A DNA stretch of 6,932 bases from SABY01 sp964612515 (GTDB taxonomy: Bacteria; Bacteroidota; Bacteroidia; Bacteroidales; 4484-276), in assembly GCA_964612515.1 (NCBI GenBank), contig CAZTCX010000189.1, positions 1-6,932 of the forward strand, read 5' to 3'. The position numbers and the translations under genes are program-made. The notes under the pieces were generated by a model, which made no database searches, was not told where the DNA came from, and saw nothing but the letters and a program-made list of their open reading frames with translations. Of this stretch, positions 1 through 5,205 are shown in pieces (positions within the stretch are counted from its first letter, which is position 1; every line of letters begins with the position of its first letter).

Positions 1-1
1 G

Positions 2-1015
2 ATGCAGAAAGAAGAAGCCAATCAGGTGATTGCCAAATTTATTGAGCGGCGATACCTCGACTGGATTAACGGACGTGCGGACGACAAGCCCTTGCTGTCG
101 CACACCATCTTTCGGGACAAAGTTTTACCGCTCGTCAGCAATGACTCCAACCTTTTTGTCATCCTCATCGACAACATGCGCTACGACCAGTGGAAGGTGC
201 TGCAGCCCATCATCGAGCAGTTTTTCCGCATCGAATCTGACGAAATCTATTACAGCATCCTGCCCACCACTACGCAATATGCGCGTAACGCTTTTTTCGC
301 CGGACTGCTTCCCAGCGAGATCGAAAAGAAATATCGCAACTACTGGGTAAACGAAGATGAGGAGGGTACCAAAAACCAATACGAAGAGGAGCTGCTGCGC
401 GAACAACTCAAGCGACATGGCAAAGATGTGAAGCTCTCTTATCACAAGATTCTCAACCTCACCGCCGGCCGGAAGCTGGTGGAGAACATGTCCAATCTGA
501 TGCAGAACAACCTCAACGTGATCGTTTATAATTTTGTGGATATGCTCTCGCACGCCCGCACCGAGATGGAGATCATCCGCGAGCTTGCCGACGACGAGCC
601 AGCCTACCGTTCACTTACCATCTCCTGGTTTGAACATTCGCCACTCATCGACATCATGCGCTTCATCGCTTCCAAAGGCGCCAGTGTGGTGCTAACCACC
701 GACCACGGTTCCGTGCGTGTGCAAAATCCTGTAAAGGTAGTCGGCGACCGTAATACCAACACCAACCTGCGTTACAAAACCGGCCGAAGCCTCAACTATA
801 ACAAGAAAGATGTTTTTGAGGTGCGCAACCCCTCCGAGATTTTCCTGCCCCGCCTCAACGTTAGCTCTTCCTATGTTTTCTGCCGCAGCTACGATTTCTT
901 TGCCTATCCCAACAATTACAACTACTACGTCAACTATTACCGCAACACCTTTCAGCACGGCGGTGTTTCGATGGAAGAGATGCTCATCCCGTTCATAAAG
1001 CTGAAGGCTAAATAG
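2..1015 (+). CDS. porX: PorX-type response regulator, C-terminal part (PglZ domain), 5' end cut by window
   Basis: The frame is open at the left edge, so the Met at base 2 is probably internal; 337 residues are visible of an expected 520 or so. The missing part should be the CheY-like receiver and most of the helical linker. Residues 1-47 look like the end of that linker. A PglZ/alkaline-phosphatase-fold domain follows, with likely metal and catalytic positions visible: D57 in LIDNMR, the Thr run 89-91 in LPTTTQYARN (nucleophile), D180 and H184 in DMLSHAR, D234-H235 in TTDHGS, and H319 in FQHGG. All are present, so the domain looks active. PorX of Porphyromonas and Flavobacterium works with the kinase PorY to control type IX secretion genes, and structural work reported zinc-dependent phosphodiesterase activity on oligonucleotides. 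It is cytosolic, with no signal peptide or membrane segment visible. The family assignment is strong; the receiver domain is inferred, not seen. Confidence 0.9.
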   Translation: MQKEEANQVIAKFIERRYLDWINGRADDKPLLSHTIFRDKVLPLVSNDSNLFVILIDNMRYDQWKVLQPIIEQFFRIESDEIYYSILPTTTQYARNAFFAGLLPSEIEKKYRNYWVNEDEEGTKNQYEEELLREQLKRHGKDVKLSYHKILNLTAGRKLVENMSNLMQNNLNVIVYNFVDMLSHARTEMEIIRELADDEPAYRSLTISWFEHSPLIDIMRFIASKGASVVLTTDHGSVRVQNPVKVVGDRNTNTNLRYKTGRSLNYNKKDVFEVRNPSEIFLPRLNVSSSYVFCRSYDFFAYPNNYNYYVNYYRNTFQHGGVSMEEMLIPFIKLKAK

Positions 1016-1080
1016 AAGTTAAAAAAGAGGTCAGTTGTGAGCAAGAAGTAAGTAAAGGATGAAAATAATTTTTCTGGTTT

Positions 1081-1129
1081 GGACGAGGCTCAGCCTCGTC
1101 CATTCTATTTTTACAGGTTTCGGCCTGTT
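1081..1129. repeat. Double-hairpin repeat, copy 1
   Basis: Two adjacent hairpins sit 65 bases after the porX stop. The first has arms GGACGAGGC (1081-1089) and GCCTCGTCC (1093-1101) around TCA, giving 9 perfect pairs. A T-rich spacer ending in CTATTTTT follows. The second has arms ACAGG (1113-1117) and CCTGT (1124-1128). A second copy lies at 3699-3746, with about 41 of 49 aligned positions identical by hand count. A GC-rich stem followed by T-rich sequence could also act as the porX terminator, but its recurrence 2.6 kb away, well after the next gene, suggests a dispersed element. No terminal duplication or transposase is visible. Confidence 0.8.
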
Positions 1130-1269
1130 TTGGAAACGTGCGCAAATCCTGGCGAGGTAGATGCAACATAGGGCGCAACCTAAACTGAACTTAAAAGCCA
1201 TAAATCTATTTAATAAAAGGTTGATACTAATGTGGTTTGATCGACGCGGGATTTTATTTTCATAATCAT

Positions 1270-1277
1270 TATCTTTG
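1270..1277 (+). promoter_or_regulatory. Bacteroidota -7 promoter element (TAnnTTTG) for tsaE-ald
   Basis: TATCTTTG is an exact match to the TAnnTTTG -7 consensus used by the Bacteroidota primary sigma factor. It ends 17 nt before the tsaE ATG at 1295, which leaves a very short leader. I see no good TTTG -33 box at the right distance; the nearest, at 1236-1239, is too far upstream. The same motif at nearly the same distance precedes the dus gene, which supports this call. It would drive tsaE and, by the tight spacing, alanine dehydrogenase. Confidence 0.6.
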
Positions 1278-1294
1278 CACACTATTTTTATAAA

Positions 1295-1726
1295 ATGACA
1301 GCAATCATGTCGCAGCAAGTTGTAGCACATTCTGTTGATGATCTCGATCGAGTTGCCGGCCTTCTGCTGGCTGCACATCCGCAGGCGCGGGTATTTGCTT
1401 TTTATGGCGAGATGGGCGCCGGGAAAACTACTTTCATCCGCACGTTGTGTATCCGCATGGGAATTACCGACAATGTTACCAGCCCTACCTTTGCCATCAT
1501 CAACGAATATCATGGCCGCAGCGATGGCGCTGTGTTTCACTTCGATTTCTATCGCATCAATAAATTACAGGAAGCGCGCGACGTGGGCGCCGAAACCTAT
1601 TTCGACAGCGGCGAATATTGTTTTATCGAATGGCCCGAACAGGTCGAAGCGCTGCTTCCGGAAGAAACCGTGGAGGTGCGCATAGCGCGCGGAGAAGATG
1701 ATCAGACAAGAGTTTTTACCTTTTAA
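1295..1726 (+). CDS. tsaE: TsaE, ATPase of the tRNA t6A37 threonylcarbamoylation complex
   Basis: This is a 143-residue P-loop ATPase of the TsaE (YjeE) family, close to the usual 135-160. Walker A is GEMGAGKT at residues 38-45. TSPTF at 63-67 and HFDFYR at 82-87 are hallmarks of the family, as is IEWPEQ near the C-terminus (111-116). TsaE works in the cytosol with TsaB and TsaD to place threonylcarbamoyl on A37 of tRNAs that read ANN codons; TsaB and TsaD are not in this window. The start at 1295 fits the promoter motif ending at 1277; a second in-frame ATG at 1307 would shorten it by four residues and cannot be excluded. It ends 9 nt before the alanine dehydrogenase start, so the two are probably co-transcribed. 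All key motifs are intact. Confidence 0.95.
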   Translation: MTAIMSQQVVAHSVDDLDRVAGLLLAAHPQARVFAFYGEMGAGKTTFIRTLCIRMGITDNVTSPTFAIINEYHGRSDGAVFHFDFYRINKLQEARDVGAETYFDSGEYCFIEWPEQVEALLPEETVEVRIARGEDDQTRVFTF

Positions 1727-1735
1727 TAAAAAGAT

Positions 1736-2938
1736 ATGATGAACATGGGCACAAAAGAACAGCTGATGCCACGCGAGGAGATGCTCGAAGTGGCCGACAG
1801 CGGTCGCCGTTTCAGCATTGGATTGCCGCGCGAGATATCGTATCAGGAGAAACGCATTGCTTTGGTGCCGGCGGCGGTGAAGATGCTCGTCGAAAATGGC
1901 CACGAAGTTATCGTGCAACGCAATGCCGGTGTGGCCGCCTACTTTACTAATCAGGACTATGCCGAGGCAGGCGCTCATCTTGTTGATTCAGCCGCTGAGG
2001 TTTTTCGTTGTGAAATTATCCTCAAAGTGGCACCCGTATCGCTTGACGAGATAAAGATGATGCCTGGCCGGCAGTCGTTGCTCAGTGCTTTGCATTTGGC
2101 CGCCTGCTCCAAAGAATATCTTCGGGCGCTCATGAACAAACGGTTTACCGCGCTTGCTTTCGAATATATCAAAGACAAATCCAACGCCTCGCCGGTGGTG
2201 AAGTCCATCAGCGAGATTGCCGGAACAGCCTCCATACACATCGCCGCCGAATACCTGAGCCACGAAAAGTTTGGCGCCGGTCGCATGTTGGGCGGGTTCA
2301 CCGGCATTGCACCATCAGAGGTGGTGATAATTGGCGCAGGCACAGTGGGTGAATATGCGTGCAGGATGGCGCTGGGAATGGGCGCGCTGGTCAAGGTTTT
2401 TGATAATTCTATTTATAAAATTCAGCGCTTGAAAACCAATCTGAATCAGAATATTTTCACCTCCACCCTTCAGGAAGCCGAGTTGCTCCGTGCACTCAAA
2501 ACTGCTGACGCCCTTATTTGTGCAGTCTATGCAAAATCGCGTCAGGCTCCCGTCATCGTTACGGCACCGATGGTGGAAACCATGAAGCAGGGTTCTGTGA
2601 TTGTGGATGTGAGCATCGACCAGGGCGGATGCGTGGAGACAAGCCGCATCACGTCGCACAAAGAACCTGTTTTCACCTATGCCGGCGTCACACATTATTG
2701 CGTTCCGAACATTGCTTCACGTTTTCCGCAAACGGCCTCGATAGCGCTAAGCAACTATTTCGCGCCTGTGCTTCAGCGTGCCGGCGAACTTGGCGGAATG
2801 GAGAAGCTGCTGGTGCGCGATTATTTCTTCCGCCAGGGCGCTTATCTTTTCAATGGAATCCTTACCAACGAGGTTTTGGGCGAATATCTCGATCTTTCCT
2901 ACCAGGATATCGACCTGCTGATGGCTGCGTTTCATTAG
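1736..2938 (+). CDS. ald: Alanine dehydrogenase, AlaDH/PNT family (Bacteroidota-type variant)
   Basis: This 400-residue protein belongs to the alanine dehydrogenase/transhydrogenase family, which interconverts L-alanine and pyruvate plus ammonia with NAD(H). The N-terminal domain begins at about residue 27 (FSIGLPREI), after a 25-residue extension not found in the roughly 370-residue classical enzymes. Likely substrate residues are R40 in EKRIAL, K97 in LKVAP and H120 in ALHLAA. The NAD-binding Rossmann loop is GAGTVG at 200-205, with the ribose-binding acid at D223 (VFD). VDVSIDQGGCVETSR at 290-304 carries the catalytic Asp (D295). After HYCV (320-323), the segment that reads NMPGAVPRTST in classical enzymes is NIASRFPQTAS here, and the C-terminal 50 residues have no counterpart I recall. 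Start choice: ATG codons at 1736, 1739 and 1745 are all possible. It follows tsaE by 9 nt and probably shares its promoter. Lysine- or saccharopine-type relatives of the superfamily are less likely. Confidence 0.85.
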   Translation: MMNMGTKEQLMPREEMLEVADSGRRFSIGLPREISYQEKRIALVPAAVKMLVENGHEVIVQRNAGVAAYFTNQDYAEAGAHLVDSAAEVFRCEIILKVAPVSLDEIKMMPGRQSLLSALHLAACSKEYLRALMNKRFTALAFEYIKDKSNASPVVKSISEIAGTASIHIAAEYLSHEKFGAGRMLGGFTGIAPSEVVIIGAGTVGEYACRMALGMGALVKVFDNSIYKIQRLKTNLNQNIFTSTLQEAELLRALKTADALICAVYAKSRQAPVIVTAPMVETMKQGSVIVDVSIDQGGCVETSRITSHKEPVFTYAGVTHYCVPNIASRFPQTASIALSNYFAPVLQRAGELGGMEKLLVRDYFFRQGAYLFNGILTNEVLGEYLDLSYQDIDLLMAAFH

Positions 2939-3066
2939 AAGATTGAAATTAGAAGACAGAGAAAAGCGGTGAGCAGTGAGAATATAGGGCTGTCCGTTAA
3001 TTAGTCCTAATGAGGCTTTCATTTGAAATTCAAAACTCATTTTTATTTTTTGATTTTGGGAGGCCG

Positions 3067-3184
3067 GGCGGGCTTTCCGCTATACCCGCCTTGCACCGGC
3101 TGTGTTTTTGTAGGTGGTGCGTGGGCTTCCTTCGTCAGCCTCCGCCCACCAACAAAAACATCAGCCGCTGCTGCGCCGGGGTGC
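3067..3184. repeat. Compound hairpin element, probably a dispersed Bacteroidota repeat
   Basis: A small stem, GGCGGG (3067-3072) with CCCGCC (3085-3090), is followed by a long stem: GCACC (3093-3097) with GGTGC (3180-3184), then CGGCTG (3097-3102) with CAGCCG (3162-3167), then TGTTTTTGT (3103-3111) with ACAAAAACA (3152-3160). GTGGGC (3121-3126) can pair with GCCCAC (3144-3149) at the tip. C3097 can serve only one of the first two stems. The flanking phrases GGGCTTTCCGCT (3070-3081) and CCGCTCCAATCCCT (3184-3197) resemble ends I recall around variable hairpins in many Bacteroidota intergenic regions. That likeness is from memory; the stems themselves are read directly. Confidence 0.6.
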
Positions 3185-3263
3185 CGCTCCAATCCCTGCC
3201 TCGCAATCCTCGGTAGATCTTCATCTTTTAAAATATTGGCTCTTACCGTTTTAATTTGGAACT

Positions 3264-3285
3264 GATGTCGCCCCGTTGGGGCTTT
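3264..3285. repeat. 22-nt exact direct repeat with GCCCC-GTT-GGGGC hairpin, copy A
   Basis: The segment begins GATGTC, then forms the hairpin GCCCC-GTT-GGGGC (3270-3282), and ends TTT. An identical 22-nt segment lies at 3332-3353, 68 bases further on in the same orientation. The T-run after the stem is only three bases, too short for a strong terminator. Confidence 0.85.
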
Positions 3286-3311
3286 GATTTGTTTCGCCGA
3301 TTAATATCATA

Positions 3312-3322
3312 GCGCTTTGCGC
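3312..3322. repeat. Small hairpin GCGC-TTT-GCGC between the two 22-nt copies
   Basis: A 4-bp GC stem with a TTT loop lies between copies A and B of the 22-nt repeat. It is probably part of the same composite repeat rather than an independent site. Confidence 0.55.
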
Positions 3323-3331
3323 CATGCTAAA

Positions 3332-3353
3332 GATGTCGCCCCGTTGGGGCTTT
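3332..3353. repeat. 22-nt exact direct repeat with GCCCC-GTT-GGGGC hairpin, copy B
   Basis: This is identical over 22 bases to 3264-3285, with the stem at 3338-3350. Bases outside the 22-nt block differ, so the copied unit has sharp ends. Confidence 0.85.
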
Positions 3354-3439
3354 CGTTCAAAATTCAATCTAAAATCACTGTTGTCCGGCTAAAAGTTGTT
3401 AATCCACAACGCGGAATTTGTAAAAACATTAAACCCTTG

Positions 3440-3497
3440 TTCTACAATACTTTATCCGCTACGCGGAATTCGCCGTAGGCGATAAAGTAATGTAGAA
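3440..3497. repeat. 58-nt near-perfect palindrome
   Basis: The outer arms 3440-3456 and 3481-3497 pair at 16 of 17 positions: TTCTACA with TGTAGAA, an A/A mismatch at 3447/3490, then TACTTTATC with GATAAAGTA. Inside, CTACG (3459-3463) pairs with CGTAG (3474-3478) and GAA (3466-3468) with TTC (3469-3471). The whole 58 nt can therefore fold as one long hairpin or cruciform. It is not followed by a T-run. REP-like or MITE-like DNA is the most likely reading. The phrase CGCGGAATT at its centre (3462-3470) also occurs just upstream at 3410-3418. Confidence 0.8.
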
Positions 3498-3522
3498 TAA
3501 AAGCAACCCCCACATCCTCGAT

Positions 3523-3535
3523 ACCTCGTAGAGGT
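3523..3535. repeat. Small hairpin ACCTC-GTA-GAGGT
   Basis: A perfect 5-bp stem with a 3-nt loop. In form it resembles the GCCCC-GTT-GGGGC hairpins about 200 bases upstream: five pairs closed over a GTN loop. Confidence 0.5.
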
Positions 3536-3554
3536 TTAACAAATAATGAGTTTC

Positions 3555-3572
3555 AAACATTTACAAATGTTT
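3555..3572. repeat. AT-rich hairpin with arms AAACATT and AATGTTT
   Basis: AAACATT (3555-3561) pairs perfectly with AATGTTT (3566-3572) around TACA. The stem is AT-rich and weak; I infer no function. Confidence 0.45.
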
Positions 3573-3595
3573 TAACCGGATGCCAGTGATCTAAA

Positions 3596-3623
3596 ATCCA
3601 AAATCGTCAATCCAAAATCGTCA
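3596..3623. repeat. Perfect 14-nt tandem duplication
   Basis: ATCCAAAATCGTCA occurs at 3596-3609 and again directly after it at 3610-3623, followed by a degenerate continuation, TTCGTAAATC. Fragments of the same phrase recur at 3749-3758 (CGTCAATCGT) and 3881-3888 (AATCGTCA), so this is low-complexity repeat text spread over the spacer. Confidence 0.75.
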
Positions 3624-3633
3624 TTCGTAAATC
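3621..3633. repeat. 13-nt repeat TCATTCGTAAATC, copy 1
   Basis: The same 13 bases recur at 3891-3903. What follows is alike in both places: a pyrimidine-rich stretch with GCC, then TTCTTCC- or TTTCTTCC-like runs ending in CCCC. The shared unit is probably about 30 nt and degenerate. Confidence 0.6.
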
Positions 3634-3698
3634 TGCCTTCTTCCTTCTCCCCAGATTTCGGATAATTGGAAATTTTGTATTAATCACCCATGAAGTTC

Positions 3699-3746
3699 GG
3701 ACGAGGCTGTGCCTCGTTCGGTCTATTTTTACAGGCTTTGCCTGTT
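3699..3746. repeat. Double-hairpin repeat, copy 2
   Basis: The first hairpin has arms ACGAGGC (3701-3707) and GCCTCGT (3711-3717) around TGT. It extends by a G-T pair (3700/3718), then G3699-C3719 and C3698-G3720. The second has arms ACAGGC (3731-3736) and GCCTGT (3740-3745) around TTT. The linker shares TCTATTTTT with copy 1 at 1081-1129. Differences lie in the loops, the linker and pair-preserving stem changes (a wobble in place of G-C; C-G in place of a T-G closing pair), so both folds are kept. Confidence 0.8.
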
Positions 3747-3820
3747 ATTCGTCAATCGTGATTCCAATTGATTTCACCCCGCCAGATTTATATTTTAAAT
3801 TCGATTTTTGAAATACAATT

Positions 3821-3840
3821 TGAAATTCAATTGCATTTCA
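3821..3840. repeat. 20-nt AT-rich palindrome centred on CAATTG
   Basis: TGAAAT (3821-3826) pairs with ATTTCA (3835-3840) around a central self-complementary CAATTG (3828-3833); only 3827/3834 mismatch. It abuts another palindrome at 3841-3860. It could be a protein-binding site, but it lies over 100 bases upstream of the dus promoter motif. Confidence 0.5.
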
Positions 3841-3860
3841 AGACCCACGGCCGTGCGTCT
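3841..3860. repeat. 20-nt palindrome around CACGGCCGTG
   Basis: Nine of ten positions pair: AGAC (3841-3844) with GTCT (3857-3860) and CACGG (3846-3850) with CCGTG (3851-3855), with a C/C mismatch at 3845/3856. It is followed by CTAC. The right half continues as GTCTCTAC without a matching left partner, so this may be a decayed copy of a longer GTAGAGAC...GTCTCTAC palindrome, a form I recall in other genomes. Confidence 0.6.
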
Positions 3861-3890
3861 CTACATTCCGGATCATTATTAATCGTCATG

Positions 3891-3903
3891 TCATTCGTAA
3901 ATC
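3891..3903. repeat. 13-nt repeat TCATTCGTAAATC, copy 2
   Basis: Exact match to 3621-3633, ending about 30 bases upstream of the dus -7 box. Its pyrimidine-rich flank supplies the TTTC at 3911-3914 that could serve as a weak -33 element. Confidence 0.6.
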
Positions 3904-3934
3904 CAGCCACTTTCTTCCCCTAAACTGAAAACAT

Positions 3935-3942
3935 TATTTTTG
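3935..3942 (+). promoter_or_regulatory. Bacteroidota -7 promoter element (TAnnTTTG) for dus
   Basis: TATTTTTG matches TAnnTTTG exactly and ends 18 nt before the ATG at 3961, the same geometry as upstream of tsaE. TTTC at 3911-3914, with a 20-nt gap, matches the TTTG -33 box at three of four bases. This element overlaps an alternative TTG start at 3940 and so argues against that start. Confidence 0.6.
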
Positions 3943-3960
3943 CCGCCTTTTAGCTTTTGT

Positions 3961-4986
3961 ATGAATACTTTTTGGAACCAGTTGCCACAACCTGCCTTTA
4001 TGCTTGCGCCAATGGAAGATGTCACAGATACCTCTTTCAGGGAGCTGGTGATGCAGGTTTCCGACCCTAAGTTTTTCCAGGTTGTCTTTACCGAATTCAC
4101 CTCCACCGACGGGCTTTGTCATCCTGTGGGGAGAGAGAATGTGGCCAGCCGCCTGCGCGTAAACGAAAGTGAGCGCGCGGTGCTGCGCAGCAAAGGGATG
4201 AAAATAGTAGCCCAGATTTGGGGAGCCAATCCGGAGAAGTATTTTCAGGCAACCCAATTCATCACCCAAAATTTTGATTTTGATGGTCTAGATATTAATA
4301 TGGGATGCCCTGTAAAAAAGATCGTCAAGCAAGGTGCTTGCTCTGCATTGATTGGCAAACCGCAGCTTGCTGCCGAAATCATTCAGGCCACCAAAGAGGC
4401 AACGCATTTGCCGGTAAGTGTAAAAACGCGGACAGGGATTAAACAACACGACACCGAACAATGGATTGCGCATCTACTCGATCAGAATCCGGCAGCCATT
4501 ATTTTACATGCGCGTACGCAAAAAGATCAGTCGGAGGTGCCTGCCGAGTGGGACGAAATTCGCAAAGCTGTGGCAGTGCGCGATGCCAGCGGGAAAAATA
4601 TTCCGATTTACGGCAATGGCGACGTTGGCTCGGTGGAAGATGCAATCGAAAAGTGCAACCAAACCGGAGCAAATGGCGTGATGGTGGGACGCGGCATCTT
4701 TCACAATCCCTGGATGTTTAATCAGCCGCAGCCGGAAATCTCAACTGCTGACAGGCTGGAGCTCCTGTGGCGGCATGTATCTTTGTTTGATAGCACGTGG
4801 GGACACGATAAGAATTTTGCGGTGTTGAAGCGTTTTTTTAAAATTTATACCAGTAACTTCGCCGGTGCGGCACATTTGCGGGCAGCGCTCATGGAGACCA
4901 ACAATCCTGAGCAGGTGCGCGAAATAATTGATGATTTTCTGCGCAAAGCGGAAGCAACTGATACAAGTTCAAGCTCCAATGCTTAA
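3961..4986 (+). CDS. dus: tRNA-dihydrouridine synthase (Dus family)
   Basis: This 341-residue flavoenzyme uses FMN and NADPH to reduce a uridine of tRNA to dihydrouridine in the cytosol. Motifs run in the expected order: FMN-binding APMEDVTDTSFRE (16-28), AQIWG (84-88), DINMGCPVKKIVKQGACSAL (111-130) with the catalytic Cys116, VKTRTG (154-159) with an FMN-contacting Lys155, LHAR (182-185), the phosphate-binding YGNGDV (217-222) and GVMVGRGIFHNPW (239-251). The small helical domain after about 260 is present, so the gene is complete. The frame also opens with TTG at 3940, but that would place the start inside the -7 promoter box, so I chose the ATG at 3961. Which uridine it modifies (DusA, B or C class) cannot be told from sequence. 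It stands alone after the repeat-rich spacer, with a terminator-like hairpin after it. Confidence 0.93.
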   Translation: MNTFWNQLPQPAFMLAPMEDVTDTSFRELVMQVSDPKFFQVVFTEFTSTDGLCHPVGRENVASRLRVNESERAVLRSKGMKIVAQIWGANPEKYFQATQFITQNFDFDGLDINMGCPVKKIVKQGACSALIGKPQLAAEIIQATKEATHLPVSVKTRTGIKQHDTEQWIAHLLDQNPAAIILHARTQKDQSEVPAEWDEIRKAVAVRDASGKNIPIYGNGDVGSVEDAIEKCNQTGANGVMVGRGIFHNPWMFNQPQPEISTADRLELLWRHVSLFDSTWGHDKNFAVLKRFFKIYTSNFAGAAHLRAALMETNNPEQVREIIDDFLRKAEATDTSSSSNA

Positions 4987-5053
4987 AAAACAAAAGACAA
5001 ATAAGTACCAATACACAAATTCCAAGTTACCATAGACGTCAAAATCCCATCAT

Positions 5054-5089
5054 TGCCAAAGGAAGCACTTTCAATATCCTTGGCATTTT
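5054..5089 (+). terminator. Possible intrinsic terminator after dus
   Basis: TGCCAA (5054-5059) plus GGA (5061-5063) pair with TCC (5077-5079) plus TTGGCA (5080-5085), with one bulged A at 5060 and a loop of about 13 nt, followed by TTTT (5086-5089). It lies 67 bases after the dus stop. The stem is only moderately GC-rich and the T-run short, so strength is uncertain. Flanking CAAAAT and ATTTTG (5040-5045, 5085-5090) could extend the pairing. The rest of 4987-5205 is AT-rich, and I see no clear promoter for the next gene. Confidence 0.45.
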
Positions 5090-5205
5090 GAAGTTTTACA
5101 ATTGAAATTTATTTGTGGTTTGATTTATTGATTTTTAGAATTTAGCGATGAGGCGTAAAAATTTATGTTTTAAATATTCAGTCAATTACTTTCAATAACA
5201 TTCCT

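Larger units (their letters stand above)
2939..3960. other. Hairpin-rich non-coding spacer of about 1 kb
   Basis: There is no convincing coding sequence between ald and dus. The open frames at 3010-3216 and 3023-3265 run through repeat DNA, have Cys/Pro/Arg-rich translations of no recognisable family, and no start context. Instead the spacer holds at least nine palindromic or repeated segments, annotated separately: a compound hairpin element (3067-3184), a 22-nt exact repeat pair, a 58-nt palindrome, a 14-nt tandem pair, a second double-hairpin copy and two 20-nt palindromes near 3821-3860. Between them the DNA is AT-rich with degenerate runs such as AAATTCAA and AATCGTCA. The first 60 bases after ald (2939-3000) show nothing definite. 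Confidence 0.8.

Noticed and set aside
1031..1540. A 169-codon minus-strand open frame covering the porX-tsaE gap and part of tsaE
   Set aside because: It overlaps the Walker A region of tsaE in antisense and also passes through the double-hairpin repeat; its translation has no domain character.
3010..3265. Two overlapping plus-strand open frames of 68 and 80 codons
   Set aside because: They run across the compound hairpin element, have no recognisable domain and no promoter at the start; their frames are explained by the stop-poor, GC-rich repeat.
3264..3572. A possible CRISPR array, given repeated hairpin units
   Set aside because: Only one unit is exactly repeated, just twice; the other hairpins differ in sequence and spacing and no cas gene is near.
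5164..5171. TATGTTTT as a -7 promoter box for the RlmI-like gene
   Set aside because: It matches seven of eight consensus positions but lacks a -33 box and lies 34 nt from the ATG, unlike the two better motifs; too weak to annotate in AT-rich sequence.
5148..5198. A 16-codon open frame just upstream of the RlmI-like gene, as a possible leader peptide
   Set aside because: It has no run of regulatory codons, no attenuator-like paired hairpins after it and no promoter; it is expected by chance in AT-rich DNA.
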